NCBI RefSeq assembly: GCF_007828035.1
Contig: NZ_VITV01000015.1
Span: 51,228-115,227, forward strand
Origin: Nitrospirillum amazonense
GTDB lineage: Bacteria; Pseudomonadota; Alphaproteobacteria; Azospirillales; Azospirillaceae
Length of the DNA: 64,000 bases
Reading direction: 5' to 3'
A model generated the notes under the pieces. It was given only the letters and a program-made list of their open reading frames with translations, did not search any database and had not been told where the DNA came from. Numbering within the stretch: position 1 is the stretch's first letter; each line of letters begins with the position of its first letter. Position numbers and translations under genes: made by a program. Shown here in pieces: positions 25,940 to 35,430 of this stretch.

Positions 25940-27697
25940 TCAGCCCCGGGCCATGGCGTGGGTCAAGGCATCGGCCAGCGGGGCGGCGGGCCCCCCCAGC
26001 AGCAGGTGCAGGCGGCCGGAGCCGACCCGGGCCACACCGCGCAGGCCCAGGGACAGCAAGCGCCCCTCGTCCACGCCGGCGGCGTCGGCGACCCCCAGCA
26101 ACAGGCGGGTGGCGCGGGCCTCCACCGCCTGGACGTTGCCCGTACCGCCCAGGGCCGCCAGCACGCCGGCGACATCCGGCAAGGGGGCCGGAGCGGTGGC
26201 CGGCGCCGGTTCCTCCACCGCAACGGCGACAGCAAGCGCGCCGCCCGCCGGCAGATGGGTCAGGGCCTTACGGATCTCGCCCGCCACCTGGTCGGCCACG
26301 GGGCCCAGCACCACCTGCAAGGCGGTGGCGTTGGGGCGGACCACGCCGCGGGAGCCCAGGGCCGTCAGCGCCGTCTCATCCACCGCGCGGTTGTCGGCCA
26401 GCACCAGGCGCAGGCGGGTGGTGCAGGCGTCCACGGTACGGATGTTGCCGGCGCCGCCAAGGGCCACGACAAAGCCCCCGCCCCGACCCTGCTCGGCCAG
26501 CGCTTGGGTGGACACGACCGCCACCGGCGCATCTTCCCGTCCCAAGGTCTTGAGGTCGAAGCGGCGGATGACGAAGGCGAAGGCGGCGTAATAGACGGCG
26601 AAGTAGGCGGCACCCACGGGCAGCAGCAGCAGGGGCCGCGTCGCCTTGCCGAAATTGACGACGTAGTCGACCAGCCCGGCGGAGAAGGTGAAGCCCAGCT
26701 TCACCCCCAGCACGTCCATCACCACCATGGCCAGGCCAGTCAGCACGGCGTGCAAGGCGTAGAGGGGCGGGGCCACGAACATGAAGGTGAACTCGATGGG
26801 CTCGGTCACGCCGGTCAGGAAGGCGGTCAGCGCCATGGACAGCAGCATGCCGCCGATGGCCGCCCGCCGTTCGGGCTTGGCCGCGCGGTACATGGCCAGG
26901 CAGGCCGCCGGCAGGCCGAACATCATGACGGGGAAATAGCCGGCCATGAAGCCGCCGGCCGTGGGGTCGCCGGCGAAGAAGCGTTTCAGGTCGCCGGTCG
27001 CGCCCTGGTAATCGCCCAGGATGAACCAGGCGACATTGTTCAGGATGTGGTGCAGGCCGGTGATGATCAGCACCCGGTTCAGCAGGCCGTAGAGGAACAG
27101 GCCGACATCGCCGGCCGACAGCACGGCGCGGCTGAGCCCGTCCAGCCCGGCCTCCAGAACCGGCCAGCCGAAGCCGAAGATGAGCGCCAAGCCCAGCCCG
27201 GCGAAGCCGGTGGCGATGGGCACGAAGCGCCGGCCGCCGAAGAAGGACAGGAACTCCGGCAGCTTCAATTCGCTGTAGCGGTTGTAAAGGCCGCCGGCCA
27301 GCAGGCCGGACAGGATGCCGGCCGGCACGCCGATCTTGGCTACCGCCTTGATCTTGTAGCTGGTGGCGGCAGCGTCCAGCGCCGTTCCGGTGAGGCCGGC
27401 CACCACCTCGGGCGGCACACGCACCAGGGCCTGCGCCCCCTGCGTCGCCACCAGGAAGCCCACCACACCAGCCAGGCCGGCGGCGCCGTTGTTCTCCCGC
27501 GCCAGGCCCACCGCCACGCCGATGGCGAAGACCAGGCCCAGGTTGGTGAAGATGGCCTCGCCGGCGGCGGCGATGAAGGGGATGCCCAGCAGGTCGGGCT
27601 GCCCCAGGCGCAGCAGCAGGCCGGCCACCGGCAACACGGCGATTGGCAGCATGAGGGCGCGGCCCAGCTGCTGTATCAGGGCGAAGCGGTCGCGCAT
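25940..27697 (-). CDS. nagE: PTS N-acetylglucosamine-type transporter, EIIC plus two EIIB domains
   Basis: A 585-aa inner-membrane PTS permease of the glucose/GlcNAc family. EIIC covers residues 1-385 with the motif LTGVTEPIEFTFMF near 295-308. A first EIIB (about 405-480) carries the phosphorylated cysteine, Cys425 in VDACTTRLR. A second EIIB-like copy (about 507-583) has Arg528 at the same place (VEARATRL), so it cannot carry phosphate. No EIIA is attached; that domain is in NagF. The start shares one base with the nagF stop. It should bring GlcNAc in as GlcNAc-6-P. The specificity call rests on the neighbours (hexosaminidase, nagA), not on residues. Confidence 0.88.
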   Translation of the reverse strand: MRDRFALIQQLGRALMLPIAVLPVAGLLLRLGQPDLLGIPFIAAAGEAIFTNLGLVFAIGVAVGLARENNGAAGLAGVVGFLVATQGAQALVRVPPEVVAGLTGTALDAAATSYKIKAVAKIGVPAGILSGLLAGGLYNRYSELKLPEFLSFFGGRRFVPIATGFAGLGLALIFGFGWPVLEAGLDGLSRAVLSAGDVGLFLYGLLNRVLIITGLHHILNNVAWFILGDYQGATGDLKRFFAGDPTAGGFMAGYFPVMMFGLPAACLAMYRAAKPERRAAIGGMLLSMALTAFLTGVTEPIEFTFMFVAPPLYALHAVLTGLAMVVMDVLGVKLGFTFSAGLVDYVVNFGKATRPLLLLPVGAAYFAVYYAAFAFVIRRFDLKTLGREDAPVAVVSTQALAEQGRGGGFVVALGGAGNIRTVDACTTRLRLVLADNRAVDETALTALGSRGVVRPNATALQVVLGPVADQVAGEIRKALTHLPAGGALAVAVAVEEPAPATAPAPLPDVAGVLAALGGTGNVQAVEARATRLLLGVADAAGVDEGRLLSLGLRGVARVGSGRLHLLLGGPAAPLADALTHAMARG

Positions 27698-30360
27698 CAG
27701 GCGGCTCCCTCGGTGATGGCGACGGCGAGACCGGCGCGGGCCAGCAGGCTGCGCACGGCGGCGGCGGACTCCTGCGCCAGGGCCTCGGTGGCCAGCGCCA
27801 CGCAGGCGGCCTTGTCCAGCGGGCGCAGGGCGGCCTTAATGTCCGGGATGGTGGGCGGGGTGGCCGACAGCTCCGTCACGCCCAGGCCCACAAGCAGGGG
27901 GGCGGCGGCGGGGTCGGAGGCCAGGGCGCCGCACACGCCCACCCAGCGGCCGTGCTTGGCCGCCCCCTCCGCCGTCTGGCGGATGAGGCGCAGCACGGCG
28001 GGGTGCAGGGCGTCCAGGCGGGCGGCCAGGTCGGGGTTGCCCCGGTCCATGGCCAGCACATACTGCGTCAGGTCGTTGGTGCCGATGGACAGGAAGTCGG
28101 CCTCGGTGGCCAGCTGGTCGGCGGTCACCGCCGCCGCCGGCGTTTCCACCATGACGCCCAGCTGCACCGGCGGGGCGTGGCCCAGGGCCTCACGCTCGTG
28201 GTCCAGCATGTCGCGCACGGCCCGCACCTCATCCAGGGTGGCGACCATGGGCACCATGATGCGGCATTGGCCCACCGGGCGGACGCGCAGGATGGCGCGC
28301 AACTGGGTGCGCAAAATCTCCGGCCGGCGCAGGCCGATGCGCACGCCGCGCAGGCCCAGGATGGGGTTCTCTTCCCGCGGCAGGGGCAGGTAGGGCAAGG
28401 GCTTGTCGCCGCCCACGTCCAGGGTGCGGATGATCAGCGGCCGGCCGGCCAAGGCCGTCGCCACCGCCTGGTATTGGGTCGCCTGTTCATCCTCATCGGG
28501 CGCCGTCTGGCGGTCCAGGAACAGGAATTCGGTGCGTAGCAGGCCGCAGCCCTCCGCCCCCTTGGCCACCCCCTTCACCGCGTCGGCCACCTTGCCGACA
28601 TTGGTGTAGACCTCGATGCGGGTGCCGTCGGCCATGACGCAGTCGGCGGCCGCCGCCTTCAGGTTGGCCTCGGCCAGCACCTTGCGCCGCGCCGTCTCGC
28701 GCTCCAGCTTGGCCAGGTCGTCGGCCGGCGGCTGCACATGCAGCAGGCCGCGGTCGGCGTCCAGGATCAGCGGGGCGTCATCGGGGATGCGCAGCACGGC
28801 GGCCCCGCCCGCCACCAGGGCCGGCACGCCCATGGAGGCCGCCAGGATGGCCACATGGCTGGTGGGACCGCCGCGCGCGGTGCAGAAGCCGGCCAGGCGG
28901 CCGGCGTCCAGGTTGCTGAGCTGGCTGGGCATCAGCTCTTCCGCCACCAGGATGGCGCCCTGGGGCAGGATCACCGGCTGCGGTTCCCGTCCGGCCAGGG
29001 CCAGCATGACCTGGCGGCGCAGGTCGATCAGGTCGGCGGCCCGCTCCGCCATGCGCGGATTGCCCAGGGCGCGCAGGGCAGCGGCGGACCGATCGGTGGC
29101 GGCGCGCCAAGCGGGGCCGGCGGCAACCCCGGCGGTGATGGCAGCGCGCGCCTCGTCCAACAGATCAGGGTCGTCCAGGATGGCCAGGTGCGCCTGGAAG
29201 ATGTCGCGGCGCTGGGTCTGGCGCGTCTCTTCCGCGTGCGCCACAGCGGCGGCCAGGCGGGCGCGCACGCGATCCAAAGCGGCGGCCAGGGCCTGTTGCT
29301 CGGCCTCGGCGCCCAGGCCGCTGGCCGGTACCTCCACCTCCTCTTCCTGCAGGCGGAAGGCGCGGCCCAGCGCCAGGCCCGGGGCGGCGGTGACGGCGCG
29401 GATGACGGCCGTCTCGCCCGGGGCGAAGGGTGGCTGGGCCTCCAGCGCCGGCGGTTCATCGTGCGGCGGCACGGCGGCACTGGGCAATGAGGGTACGGGC
29501 AGCGCCTCGGCAAGGGGAACCGGTGTCTCGCCCAGGCCGGCGGAGATCGCGGCGGCGACGGCGGCGACGGCGGCGGCGGCGTCCTCGCCCTCCGCCAGCA
29601 CGGTCAGGGCGTCGCCATGGCGCAGGCCCAGCGACATGGCGGCCACGGCACTCTTGGCATTGGCGCGGCGGCCTTGCGCCGCCAGGAAGACGGCGGCGGC
29701 GTAAGGCTTGGCGGCGGCGGCCAGCACGGCGGAGGGCCGGGCGTGCAGGCCGTGCACCAGGGGCAGCACCACCGACTGTTCCGCACTCTGGGTGCGTTCC
29801 CCGGTGGCGGCGCTGGCGGCGCCGTCGCCCTGCACCAGCAGGGTCAGCAGCACCTCGCCCGCGCGCACCGGCCCGCCGGTCCTGGCCTCCACCACCGTGG
29901 CGGCGGGGCCGCCGGCGATGATCAGCGGGGTCAGCAGGCTTTTGGCCTCCCGGGCCAGCAGGTCCATGTCGAAGTCGATCAGGGCGTCGCCGGCCCGCAC
30001 CAAGGCACCCTCGGCCACATGGACGGTGAAGCCCCGGCCGCCCAGGGCCACGGTCTCCAGCCCCACATGCATCAGGATTTCCACGCCGCAATCGGCGCGC
30101 AAGGTCACGGCGTGGCACGCGCGATGGACGGTCAGCACCACGCCGTCGCAAGGGGCCCGCAGGGTGGCGCCCGTCGGGTCCAGCGCCAGCCCCTCCCCCA
30201 TCATGCGCTGGGCGAAGACGGGATCGGGCACCTCATCCAGCGGGGTCGCCCATCCGTCCAGCGGGGCCAGCAAGGTGAGCCGCGTCACGTTGGCCGTTCC
30301 CGGCGTCGCACCGGCCGGCGCCCCATTTCCCACCATCGAACCGCCCACGCCTTTCCTCAT
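27697..30360 (-). CDS. nagF: PTS multiphosphoryl transfer protein EIIA-HPr-EI
   Basis: A fusion protein of about 887 aa that passes phosphate from PEP to NagE. Domains in order (numbering from the second Met, 30336): EIIA of the glucose type, residues 15-170, active His90 in EILMHVGLET; HPr, about 187-272, with His198 in GLHARPSAV; Enzyme I, about 310-875, with His494 in GGPTSHVAILA and the PEP-binding motifs LLRTEFLF and GTNDLTQYVLAMDR. This makes the operon self-sufficient from PEP to sugar. ATG 30360 and ATG 30336 are both possible starts; neither has a strong ribosome site. The frame is open to 30528, but the extra part has no family resemblance. Confidence 0.92.
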   Translation of the reverse strand: MRKGVGGSMVGNGAPAGATPGTANVTRLTLLAPLDGWATPLDEVPDPVFAQRMMGEGLALDPTGATLRAPCDGVVLTVHRACHAVTLRADCGVEILMHVGLETVALGGRGFTVHVAEGALVRAGDALIDFDMDLLAREAKSLLTPLIIAGGPAATVVEARTGGPVRAGEVLLTLLVQGDGAASAATGERTQSAEQSVVLPLVHGLHARPSAVLAAAAKPYAAAVFLAAQGRRANAKSAVAAMSLGLRHGDALTVLAEGEDAAAAVAAVAAAISAGLGETPVPLAEALPVPSLPSAAVPPHDEPPALEAQPPFAPGETAVIRAVTAAPGLALGRAFRLQEEEVEVPASGLGAEAEQQALAAALDRVRARLAAAVAHAEETRQTQRRDIFQAHLAILDDPDLLDEARAAITAGVAAGPAWRAATDRSAAALRALGNPRMAERAADLIDLRRQVMLALAGREPQPVILPQGAILVAEELMPSQLSNLDAGRLAGFCTARGGPTSHVAILAASMGVPALVAGGAAVLRIPDDAPLILDADRGLLHVQPPADDLAKLERETARRKVLAEANLKAAAADCVMADGTRIEVYTNVGKVADAVKGVAKGAEGCGLLRTEFLFLDRQTAPDEDEQATQYQAVATALAGRPLIIRTLDVGGDKPLPYLPLPREENPILGLRGVRIGLRRPEILRTQLRAILRVRPVGQCRIMVPMVATLDEVRAVRDMLDHEREALGHAPPVQLGVMVETPAAAVTADQLATEADFLSIGTNDLTQYVLAMDRGNPDLAARLDALHPAVLRLIRQTAEGAAKHGRWVGVCGALASDPAAAPLLVGLGVTELSATPPTIPDIKAALRPLDKAACVALATEALAQESAAAVRSLLARAGLAVAITEGAA

Positions 30361-30472
30361 TTCCCGGCACCCTGGGGCGCCGTTTCGGCATTCAACCCGA
30401 CTAAAGCACGCCGCCCCCGGTAGCGGGCAAGCGGCGGGACGCCTTATCCCGCGAAACTCCAGCCCCGGGAAA

Positions 30473-30501
30473 AAGGGGCCCGGACGGACGCCCGGGCCCT
30501 T
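30473..30501 (-). terminator. Rho-independent terminator of the TonB receptor gene
   Basis: Read on the minus strand, a GC-rich stem (AAGGGCCCGG paired with CCGGGCCCCTT, one bulged base, 8-nt loop) is followed by a T-run. It separates the TonB receptor gene from nagF, so the receptor is made from its own transcript. The rest of the 292-bp gap 30361-30652 holds nothing else I recognise; the nagF promoter should lie in it. Confidence 0.75.
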
Positions 30502-30652
30502 CCAAGTTCGGGGAGATCGAGAGCACAATCCAAAGAAAGTACGCCCTCACGGAAACAACCCGCCGTCCGTGACGAACCAGCCGACGGGGCACTGGCGGCG
30601 GCCGGGGGTCAGGGGAACGTCCCCTGGGCCGGCCGCCACACACTCATGAACC

Positions 30653-33331
30653 TCAGTACTTGAAGTGGGCGCCGAAGTAGTACTGACGGCCGTTGTCGTA
30701 GATGGCGCGCGGCTGGTCAGTGTTGTTGGCGTAGTACTTCATCAGCTCGTCCGTGATGTTCAGGGCCGAGAAGGTCAGGCTGAGGTAGTCATTGACCGGT
30801 ATGTTGACCGAGGCGTCCAGGGTGCCGAAGTCATCCTGGTTTTCCAGGGTGCTGCGGTCCAGGCCCACCACGAAGTGCGAGCGGAAGGTGTAGGACAGGT
30901 GGGCGCTGATCCAGTCGTTCTCGTAATAACCCGTCAGGTTGTAGGTGTGACGGGAGTTGCCGATCATGGGCGCGCCACTCTCCTCGGTGCCGTAGGCGTA
31001 GGTGTAGTTGGCCTGGACGCCGAAGCCGCCGTAGATCGGCTGCTGGATCGCCAGTTCAAAGCCGCGGTTCTTGGCCGAGGTGTTGAACGGGTGGGTCACC
31101 TGGTAGGTGTGGTTAGCCTTGTAGAAGTCGGAATAGAAGGTCTGCGGCGTGACGCCGTAGGTAACGTACGAGTTCATGTCGTTGTAGAACACGGCGAACG
31201 ACAGCAGGGACTGCGGGCCGTAGTACCATTCCAGCGACGCGTCGTAGTTGGTGGACTCGATAGGCTTCAGGTCGGGGTTGCCGCCCGAGCCGGAGGAGGC
31301 AACGTCGTTCAGGCTGACCGAACCGCCCAGCGCGCTGTAGTCGGGCCGCGCCATGGTCTTGGCCACCGCCAGGTGGGCCACCACATCGTCCGTCACTTCC
31401 AGCTTCAGGTTGGCGCTGGGCAGCACGTTGATATAGTCGTGGCTGATGTTGGTCGGCACGTAGGGGCCGAAGGCGGAGGTGTTGATGGCCCCCGGCGCCC
31501 CGGCGGTGGAGGCGAAATACACCAGGCTGGTCAGGTTGGTGTCGACGAAGCGGACGCCGAAGTTGCCCGACCAGCCGGCGCCGCCGACATTGGCCATGAC
31601 ATAGGCGGCGCTGTCGGTCTCCGACACCTTAAAGGAACCCGGCCAGTAATAGCGTGAGGTGCCATCGGCGCCGTTGATGGGATCAGCGTTGCCGATACCG
31701 TAGGAATTGAAGAAGGCGGCGATCTGGTCGTTCGACAGGGTCCAGATGTTGGTGAGGACCGGACCGCCCAGGTTGGAACCGAAGCCGGCGGGATAGGTGC
31801 CGCTGGACGAGGGCGTGGCCACGCCCCAGCCGCCGTTGGCGCAGCAGCCGCCGTCCACCTTGAACTGGGTGTTGCGCTGGTGGGCGCTGACGCGCACGCC
31901 GGCCTTCACCGAGTCCCAGATGCCGGACTTGACGTCATACTTGGCGTCCAGCTGGCCGTAATACTCCTGGTCCACGGCGGTCAGCACGTCGGTCCAGGCC
32001 CAGCCGGTGGCGTAATTGCCGTTCTGGGTGCCGGTGGGAATGCCGAAATTGACGGTGGCGGGGGCCGAAAGGCCGTTCAGGGCGTAGCTGGCGGACGAGG
32101 CGGCCACCGCCTCATACGCCGGCTCGCTGGGCGTGTCGCCCAGGCCGTAGGTGTAGCCGACCTTGCCGGAGAAGCTCAGGCGGTCGGTCGCCTGGTAGGT
32201 CACATCGGCGTCGATGTAGGACGTCTCGGCCGAAGCGCCGGGGCGCGAGATCTGGTCGTAGACAATGGCGTTGGTCACCGACGGCGTGGTGGCCGAGGTC
32301 AGTGTGTTGTTCTTGACGGTGTAGGCGGTGGGCACCGCCTGCTGCGTCGAGAAGATGCTGGAACCCCAGTACATGAAGTTGCGGTTGGAGTTGTCGGCGT
32401 CCATGTGCGAGTAGAAGCCGTTGATGTCCACCGTCAGCTTGTCGGTCGGCGTGAACTCCACATCGATGTCGCCGCCCATGCGCTTGCGCTTCTGCTGGAA
32501 CAGGGCGGAACCGATCAGGGTGGGGTAGTAGACGCCGTTCAGCTCCGGGTGCGCCTTGACGGCGGCGTCGGTAGCGGCGAACTGCGAATAGCCCAGGACT
32601 TCCTGGCCCTCGCGCTGCACGTCGCGTTCCTCATAGAAGGCCTGCGCCAGGACGCCAAAGGTGTTGGACTTGTTCTTCCAGGAGACCAGGCCGTTGAACT
32701 GCGGCGACACCTTCTCGGCCATGTCGCCGTAGACGCCCTCGATATCGGCGGCGGCGGTGAAGTTGTCCTTAAAATCCAGCGGCTTGCGGGTGAGGATGTC
32801 GATGGAGCCGGCGACGCCGCCCTCGACCAGGTCGGCCTGCTGGCTCTTGTACACCAGGGTCTTGTCGACGATTTCCGACGGCAGCAGCGAGAAGCTGACC
32901 GAGCGGCCAACGGTGGAGAACTGGTCCAGCAGGAACCAGTCGCCGGTGGCCACGCCGTGGCCGTTGATCGTGGTGTTGGTCAGCGAGGGGCTGGAACCGC
33001 GAATGCTGACGCGGTCGGCCTCGTCGAAGCCGCCTTCGCCCGAGGCGGCGGACTGGATCATGACGCCGGGCACGCGCTGCAGCGCGTCGGCCACGTTCTT
33101 ATCGGGCAGCTTGCCGATGTCTTCCGCGCTGACCACGTCGACCACGGCGGTCTTGTCGCGCTTGACGTCGATGCTGTCCTGGATCGACTTGCGGAAGCCC
33201 GTCACCACGATTTCATCAAGGCTGGAGTCCGCCGCCGGGGCGGGCGCGTCGGCCGCATAGGCCGTGGCCGACATGGCCAGCACCGCCACCACGCTGGCGG
33301 AACCGCGCAGCATCTTTCTCCCAAATCCCAT
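30653..33331 (-). CDS. TonB-dependent receptor (Xanthomonas/Caulobacter type)
   Basis: An 892-aa outer-membrane receptor. A signal peptide (VVAVLAMSATAYAADA) leads into a TonB box region (DEIVVTGFRKSIQ) and the plug domain (VSAEDIGKLPDKNVADALQRVPGV in pieces), then a 22-strand barrel ending in an aromatic residue (YFGAHFKY). The plug motif and ending are those of the TonB-Xanth-Caul group, many of which import oligosaccharides. Being next to the nagF-nagE-hexosaminidase operon, it probably brings chitooligosaccharides or GlcNAc across the outer membrane. ATG 33331 has GAGGAGGG just upstream and puts the signal peptide first. Confidence 0.92.
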   Translation of the reverse strand: MGFGRKMLRGSASVVAVLAMSATAYAADAPAPAADSSLDEIVVTGFRKSIQDSIDVKRDKTAVVDVVSAEDIGKLPDKNVADALQRVPGVMIQSAASGEGGFDEADRVSIRGSSPSLTNTTINGHGVATGDWFLLDQFSTVGRSVSFSLLPSEIVDKTLVYKSQQADLVEGGVAGSIDILTRKPLDFKDNFTAAADIEGVYGDMAEKVSPQFNGLVSWKNKSNTFGVLAQAFYEERDVQREGQEVLGYSQFAATDAAVKAHPELNGVYYPTLIGSALFQQKRKRMGGDIDVEFTPTDKLTVDINGFYSHMDADNSNRNFMYWGSSIFSTQQAVPTAYTVKNNTLTSATTPSVTNAIVYDQISRPGASAETSYIDADVTYQATDRLSFSGKVGYTYGLGDTPSEPAYEAVAASSASYALNGLSAPATVNFGIPTGTQNGNYATGWAWTDVLTAVDQEYYGQLDAKYDVKSGIWDSVKAGVRVSAHQRNTQFKVDGGCCANGGWGVATPSSSGTYPAGFGSNLGGPVLTNIWTLSNDQIAAFFNSYGIGNADPINGADGTSRYYWPGSFKVSETDSAAYVMANVGGAGWSGNFGVRFVDTNLTSLVYFASTAGAPGAINTSAFGPYVPTNISHDYINVLPSANLKLEVTDDVVAHLAVAKTMARPDYSALGGSVSLNDVASSGSGGNPDLKPIESTNYDASLEWYYGPQSLLSFAVFYNDMNSYVTYGVTPQTFYSDFYKANHTYQVTHPFNTSAKNRGFELAIQQPIYGGFGVQANYTYAYGTEESGAPMIGNSRHTYNLTGYYENDWISAHLSYTFRSHFVVGLDRSTLENQDDFGTLDASVNIPVNDYLSLTFSALNITDELMKYYANNTDQPRAIYDNGRQYYFGAHFKY

Positions 33332-33636
33332 CAAACCCTCCTCTGGCCCATCTTTTGTGTTTACCGGCGCGGCCAACCGTCAGACCCAACCGACGGCACC
33401 ACGCCTGGAACCAGACACCGCCATCCCCCTCTTGCCCGAATGGGGAGCCCACCGGGGCAACCCGGGGTGACCGTGCGTTCCGGCATATCAGGCATGAGAG
33501 AGGGGCGGGGGCGAAAGGCTGGTTCCGGCAGAATGTCGAAAATGACGGCAAAATCGGGGATTTTGACTGTCGGGGCCGGTGAAACCTGTAACATTACAAT
33601 GTATTACTTATGGACTGGGCGGCGGATTGGGCGACG
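33332..33636. other. Intergenic region upstream of the TonB receptor gene
   Basis: 305 bp without a gene. It is locally less GC-rich near 33540-33610. One inverted repeat is visible, CAAAAT-N5-ATTTTG at 33549-33565, and could be an operator for the TonB receptor gene, although it is over 200 bp from its start. No clear promoter hexamers were found. Confidence 0.4.
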
Positions 33637-35148
33637 CTATATGCGCTCGGCATGCCGCAGGTGCTGTTTCAGCCGGCCCAGGGCCTCACGCACCCCTTCA
33701 CGCTCGGCCCCCGCGTCGGGGCAATGCCGCAGCACGAATTCCGCCGTGCGCACCACATCGCGCCAGCGGGGGTTGCGGGGCAGCGTTTCCACCAGCAGGT
33801 ATTTGTCCAGCGTGCGGGTCTGCAGCGAGCTGCGATCCATATAGACGCGCCACAGCCCGCTTTCCTCCGCCAGCTCGATCTTCCCCTTGCGCTTGGCGTG
33901 GTGCCAGAAGTCCAGCGCCAGGGTCATGACATCGACGATGCAGCGGCGGAATTCCTCATTGGCGTCCAGGTCGTTGGCCGGCTCAACCTCCAGCACCGCG
34001 GCGGGCGCCGGCATTGCCGCCTCCAGCACCGGTTCGGGGACCGGCATGACGGCGGCGATCACCGGCGGCGGGGTGACCGGGGCTGGCACCACGACGGGCG
34101 GCGCCACGGGAACCGGGGCCTCGGCCACCGCAGGGACCTTGGGCGCGGCGTGGCGGGACTGGCGCCAGGTCCAGCCGCCGGCCGCCGCGCTGGCCAGGGT
34201 CAAGCCCCAGGTCCACCAGCCCAGCCAGCCCGACAGGGCCCAGCCGCTGGACAGCACCTGGAACTGCCACGGCGATCCGGGCACGCCGTACACGCCATAA
34301 GGAGACAGGCCACGGGCCGACGCCGGCTGGTCCGCCGGGTGACCGCCGGCATCGATCAGCGTGAAGCCGACACCCTGGCGTGCCAGGGTGCCCAGGCGGC
34401 GATCCACCGTGGCCAGCGGCAGGCGGAAGGCCACGACACCCTCCACCGAGCCATGGCGCACCACCGGCCGGGCCACCAGCATGCCTATTCCCTCCGGCCC
34501 ATCGCTGGCGGTGGCGCCATCCAGATCCTTGGGCGGGGTGACCACCAGCACCTGGGTGGGGTCGTCCACCTTCTGCAGCCGGGCCATGATCTCGCGGAAC
34601 ACCTCGCCCAGCGGGGTGTCGCGGGCGCGGGCGTCGTTCAGGTCCTGGCCGAACGCACCGTCCTTGCGCAGGCTGTAGACCACGCGGCCCAGGCGATCGA
34701 TGAGGTAGAGGTCGCTGAAAACGGAAGAGCCGATCATGTCCACGAAGCTGGCGTGGAAGCGATCGTGCACAGCCATATAGGGGGCGAGCGCGGAAGAGGC
34801 GCCCTGCTGCTGCGCGTCGCCCGCCGCGAAGGCGGTGCGCAGCAGGGCGGCGGCCCGCTCGGGATTGGGGGAAATCTGCGCGAAGGCGGAGGCGAAGCCG
34901 TAATAACGGCCCACGCTGTAGCCGATGAAGCTGGTGCTGGAGAAGGCGGCGCTCTGGTCGCGCGCGGATTCGTACAGGATGCCGAGATCATGGGCGGCCA
35001 TGTCGCGGGCAGTGGCCACGGCCGTGTCGGTGCGATCCATGACGGCGTACAGCGCCGTCATCAGCGACAGGCAGAGCAGCACCGCAAGCGTGACGAGGCT
35101 GGCCGGCGCCTTGATAGCCCACCTCTCAAACCCGACCACCCCGATCAC
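33637..35148 (-). CDS. Membrane-anchored sensor-like protein of unknown output
   Basis: A 503-aa protein with an N-terminal membrane segment (about 17-37), an extracytoplasmic region of about 270 residues (38-305) and a second membrane segment (about 307-330, WALSGWLGWWTWGLTLASAA). The outer region has the helical opening and SDLYLIDRLGRVVYSLRKDG pattern of Cache-like sensor domains of chemoreceptors. A Pro/Val/Ala-rich linker (about 340-395) leads to a 110-residue C-terminal domain (FRRCIVDVMTLALDFWHHAK onward) that I do not recognise; it is not a kinase, GGDEF, EAL or methyl-accepting domain. It lies between the PTS operon and the ABC importer cluster, so it may sense something related, but this is inference only. 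Confidence 0.65.
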   Translation of the reverse strand: MIGVVGFERWAIKAPASLVTLAVLLCLSLMTALYAVMDRTDTAVATARDMAAHDLGILYESARDQSAAFSSTSFIGYSVGRYYGFASAFAQISPNPERAAALLRTAFAAGDAQQQGASSALAPYMAVHDRFHASFVDMIGSSVFSDLYLIDRLGRVVYSLRKDGAFGQDLNDARARDTPLGEVFREIMARLQKVDDPTQVLVVTPPKDLDGATASDGPEGIGMLVARPVVRHGSVEGVVAFRLPLATVDRRLGTLARQGVGFTLIDAGGHPADQPASARGLSPYGVYGVPGSPWQFQVLSSGWALSGWLGWWTWGLTLASAAAGGWTWRQSRHAAPKVPAVAEAPVPVAPPVVVPAPVTPPPVIAAVMPVPEPVLEAAMPAPAAVLEVEPANDLDANEEFRRCIVDVMTLALDFWHHAKRKGKIELAEESGLWRVYMDRSSLQTRTLDKYLLVETLPRNPRWRDVVRTAEFVLRHCPDAGAEREGVREALGRLKQHLRHAERI

Positions 35149-35430
35149 CCCCTGTTTTTTGCTGGGGACAGGAATACATCCAAATCCACCGACATCACTG
35201 TTTTTAAATCGGCTTTACCGGCGCACGGCTGCGAGCATACCGTCAATTTCGTCAATCCGCAAAGCGGGCCTTGATCGCCAGGGCCTACCCGGGCTCCCCT
35301 GCCGGGGACCGCGACCGGCCCGCCGAAGCGCGGATTTCCTCGATATTCCGCCCCCCACCGCTTCCGGCGCACCGCCCGCGCCGCGGGGCCTAGCCGCGCC
35401 CGCGCACGGCATCAGAAAAGGTGACGTCCC

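Noticed and set aside
25922..28393. 823-codon plus-strand open frame
   Set aside because: Antisense to nagE and nagF, low-complexity composition; the minus-strand genes carry the catalytic motifs.
33590..33609. Possible second Zur-like site (GTAACATTAC...TATTAC)
   Set aside because: Only the outer GTAA/TTAC bases pair; the centre does not form a dyad like the one at 12716, and it is over 250 bp from the TonB receptor start.
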